The position numbers and the translations under genes are program-made. DNA of 64,000 nt, from positions 2,232,001 through 2,296,000 of the forward strand of contig CAVWXT010000005.1 of the NCBI GenBank assembly GCA_963759115.1, read 5' to 3'. Shown here one piece after another: positions 62,297-64,000 of this stretch. Under the pieces are notes generated by a model that ran no database searches, was not told where the DNA came from, and saw only the letters and a program-made list of their open reading frames with translations. This DNA comes from CAVWXT01 sp963759115. GTDB lineage: Bacteria > Planctomycetota > Planctomycetia > Pirellulales > Thermoguttaceae. How positions within the stretch are numbered: the stretch's first letter is position 1; the number at the start of each line of letters is the position of its first letter.

Positions 62297-63661
62297 ATGA
62301 CGCAAACCCTGTTCGATAAAGGCGAGGCTCCCCCTCCATCCCCGGGCGATGTGGCCGCCGCGCAAATGGCAGGAGCGGATCCGAGGCTGCGCGTGCCCCA
62401 GCGAAATCAGGTGGAAATGCACTGGGTATCGCTCGACGAATTGCTGGAACCGGAGCATCCCGCACGCACGGTCTGGGCGGCCGTAGGCGGGCTGGATCTC
62501 AGCCGCTGGTTGACCACGATCAAGGCGGTCGCAGGGGCCGCGGGACGCGATGCCACGGATCCGCGACTGCTGGTGTCGTTGTGGATTTATGCGACGCTGG
62601 AGGGAGTCGGAAGTGCCCGTGGGCTGGCGCGGCTCTGCGAAAAACACCTTGCCTACCAGTGGCTTTGCGGGGGCGTGAGCGTGAACCACCACCTGCTGTC
62701 GGACTTCCGCTCGCAGGGGGGCGACCATTGGGATGACCTGCTCACACAGATCGTCGGCTCGTTGTTGGCGGAAAATCTGGTCACGATGAATCGCGTGGCG
62801 CAAGACGGCATGCGGGTGCGGGCCAGCGCTGGCAAGGCGTCGTTTCGTCGCCGGCCCCGTCTGGAGCAATTCCTGGAGGAGGCCCGCCAGCAGGTCGAGG
62901 CCCTGAAGCAGTTGGTGGACGAGTCGCCCGAGGACGCCACGCGGCGTCAGCGAGCGGCACGTCAACGTGTGGCCCGGGAACGGCAACAACACTTGGAGGA
63001 GGCCCTTCGTCATTGCGAGCAGTTGCAGCAGCAGCGCGAAGAGACCGCGAAAACGAGCGGCCGGAAAGCGACCGAAGCGCGGGCCTCGACCACCGATCCT
63101 GAAGCCCGCACCATGAAATTCGCGGACGGCGGGTATCGGCCTGGCTACAACGTCCAATTCAGCACCGACACGGCCAGCGGCATCATTGTGGGCGTGGATG
63201 TGACCAACCACGGTACGGACCAGGAAGAGTTGCCGCCGATGTTGGATCAACTGGAGGAACGTTATGATCGTCAGCCGGAGGAAGCCCTGGTGGATGGGGG
63301 CTTCGCTTCTTTGGAGACGATCGACAATGCGGCCGCACGAGGTTGCACCGTGTATGCCCCCCTGAAAGACGAAGAGAAGCAGTTGGCGGCAGGCAAAGAC
63401 CCCTACATTCCGAAGAAGGGTGACAGTGCTGCGATCGCCGCTTGGCGAGAGCGGATGGGCATGGCCGCGGCGAAGTTGGTTTACCGTTTGCGGTGCCAAA
63501 CGGCCGAATGGGTCAATGCCATGTGCCGTAACCGAGGCTTTCAGCAGATGCCGGTGCGTGGCCGGCCCAAGTGTCGCACGGTGGCGGTGTTGTATGCGAT
63601 CACCCATGACATCGTTCGAGCAGTGACACTGCGCGCCAAGGCGGCTGAGATGAGCGGATAA
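62297..63661 (+). CDS. transposase, IS1182 family
   Basis: About 454 residues, intact. N-terminal: QNQ-like start with PRLRVPQRNQVEMHWVSLDE, LLEPEHPARTVWAAVGGLDL, then DPRLLVSLWIYATLEGVGSA (helix-turn-helix DUF772-like region) and CEKHLAYQWLCGGVSVNHHL. DDE domain: RVAQDGMRVRASAGKASFRR (first Asp), a coiled-coil insertion of about 80 residues (VEALKQLVDESPEDATRRQR), DPEARTMKFADGGYRPGYNV, IVGVDVTNHGTDQEELPPML, EEALVDGGFASLETIDNAAA (second Asp) and KLVYRLRCQTAEWVNAMCRN near the final Glu. MRTSMTQ at 62285 is an alternative start. Terminal inverted repeats were not resolved. Confidence 0.92.
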   Translation: MTQTLFDKGEAPPPSPGDVAAAQMAGADPRLRVPQRNQVEMHWVSLDELLEPEHPARTVWAAVGGLDLSRWLTTIKAVAGAAGRDATDPRLLVSLWIYATLEGVGSARGLARLCEKHLAYQWLCGGVSVNHHLLSDFRSQGGDHWDDLLTQIVGSLLAENLVTMNRVAQDGMRVRASAGKASFRRRPRLEQFLEEARQQVEALKQLVDESPEDATRRQRAARQRVARERQQHLEEALRHCEQLQQQREETAKTSGRKATEARASTTDPEARTMKFADGGYRPGYNVQFSTDTASGIIVGVDVTNHGTDQEELPPMLDQLEERYDRQPEEALVDGGFASLETIDNAAARGCTVYAPLKDEEKQLAAGKDPYIPKKGDSAAIAAWRERMGMAAAKLVYRLRCQTAEWVNAMCRNRGFQQMPVRGRPKCRTVAVLYAITHDIVRAVTLRAKAAEMSG

Positions 63662-63882
63662 AGTAGAAACTGTGCAAGGGAGGAAAGCTCGGCAATCGAT
63701 CGTTGGCTGCCAGCCGTGAACTCTCGGTCGAGAACAAGTTCGACTCGATAGTCGCGACTCGCAGAAAACCTTCCGATGTCCGACCATGTCTACCTTCCGT
63801 TGCGCATATCCGCGTTACCAGCGTCAAAAAATCACGGCCTCGGAGCGTGGGAACGAGGGGACGAAGGGGATTCTGCCCCGTG
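63662..63882. other. intergenic region between the transposase and priA end
   Basis: About 220 bases; it should contain the right end of the IS1182-type element (boundary not found by eye) and the end of the priA transcript. No gene is supported. Confidence 0.4.
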
Positions 63883-64000
63883 CTATAGCATATCTACCGG
63901 ATCCACGTCCACGATCCACTGCACGTTTTCCGGCGGCTCCAGGCCGGTGGTGGCCTGCGAGACGGCGGCCCGAAGCGGGTCGCCGTCCGGGCCTTGAACC
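63883..64000 (-). CDS. priA: C-terminal end of primosomal replication protein PriA, cut by the window edge
   Basis: The minus-strand frame from the right edge reads VQGPDGDPLRAAVSQATTGL, EPPENVQWIVDVDPVDML and stops TAG at 63883-63885. The closing 'V-W-IVDVDPV-ML' is the usual end of PriA helicases, which restart stalled replication forks. Only 38 residues are visible, so the assignment is by this tail alone. Confidence 0.6.
   Translation of the reverse strand, partial: VQGPDGDPLRAAVSQATTGLEPPENVQWIVDVDPVDML

Noticed and set aside
62234..63787. 517-codon minus-strand frame
   Set aside because: Antisense to the IS1182-type transposase, no domains.

Overview
This 64 kb window is GC-rich chromosomal DNA from a Gram-negative-type bacterium, most likely a planctomycete (Planctomycetota, perhaps Pirellulales). 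That placement is inferred from gene content: a secretin with a long repeat-rich N-terminus, giant signal-peptide proteins, a YacL-like PIN/TRAM membrane protein, a PTS EIIA fused to a DNA-binding head, PHP-type metallohydrolase, alpha-L-fucosidase and PEP-CTERM-like secreted proteins, plus abundant dispersed palindromes. No rRNA, tRNA or CRISPR array was recognised.

Layout. 0-10.6 kb: the end of a metallohydrolase gene, then two giant exported proteins on the minus strand made of three related modules. 10.8-14.3 kb: an inositol monophosphatase-like gene, an unknown gene and glucuronate isomerase (uxaC). 14.5-18.7 kb: a frameshifted secretin. 19.1-22.8 kb: a four-gene minus-strand operon (HAD phosphatase, an unknown conserved protein, PfkB-type sugar kinase, GmhA-like SIS isomerase) that looks like a heptose or related activated-sugar pathway. 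23-33.6 kb: CAP protein, PlsC acyltransferase, phosphodiesterase, DUF2442/DUF4160 pair, aat, a very long MscS-type channel, a coupled small protein/PIN toxin-like pair, a DUF299 kinase regulator and a PAS-SpoIIE phosphatase. 34-38.4 kb: lipoprotein, strikingly Cys-rich repeat protein, HdeD-like protein, GH29 fucosidase. 39.5-48.2 kb: toxin-antitoxin-like pair, phosphohexomutase, PIN/TRAM protein, regulators, family 4 uracil-DNA glycosylase, der. 48.5-54.4 kb: accessory region with a two-gene unknown cassette, a second toxin-antitoxin-like pair and an ISL3-type insertion sequence. 54.4-60.2 kb: CheY-like protein, DUF481 outer-membrane protein, and an LplT/PlsC/acyl-ACP-synthetase (Aas-like) locus. 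60.3-64 kb: IS30 remnant, truncated secreted protein, truncated antitoxin, IS1182-type transposase, and the 3' end of priA.

Two properties dominate. First, many genes, including ones normally essential or universal such as der, are broken by single-base frameshifts; this is most economically explained by indel errors in an uncorrected assembly, although real decay cannot be excluded from sequence alone. Second, the window is saturated with short palindromic elements of several families. They lie between convergent genes and also inside protein-coding genes, where several keep the reading frame (phosphohexomutase, acyl-ACP synthetase, two unknown proteins). One has a visible 20-bp target duplication, and another has been split by the ISL3 element with a 9-bp duplication. 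This resembles the protein-inserted palindromic elements known from Rickettsia and the REP elements moved by RAYT transposases, but no such transposase is present here.
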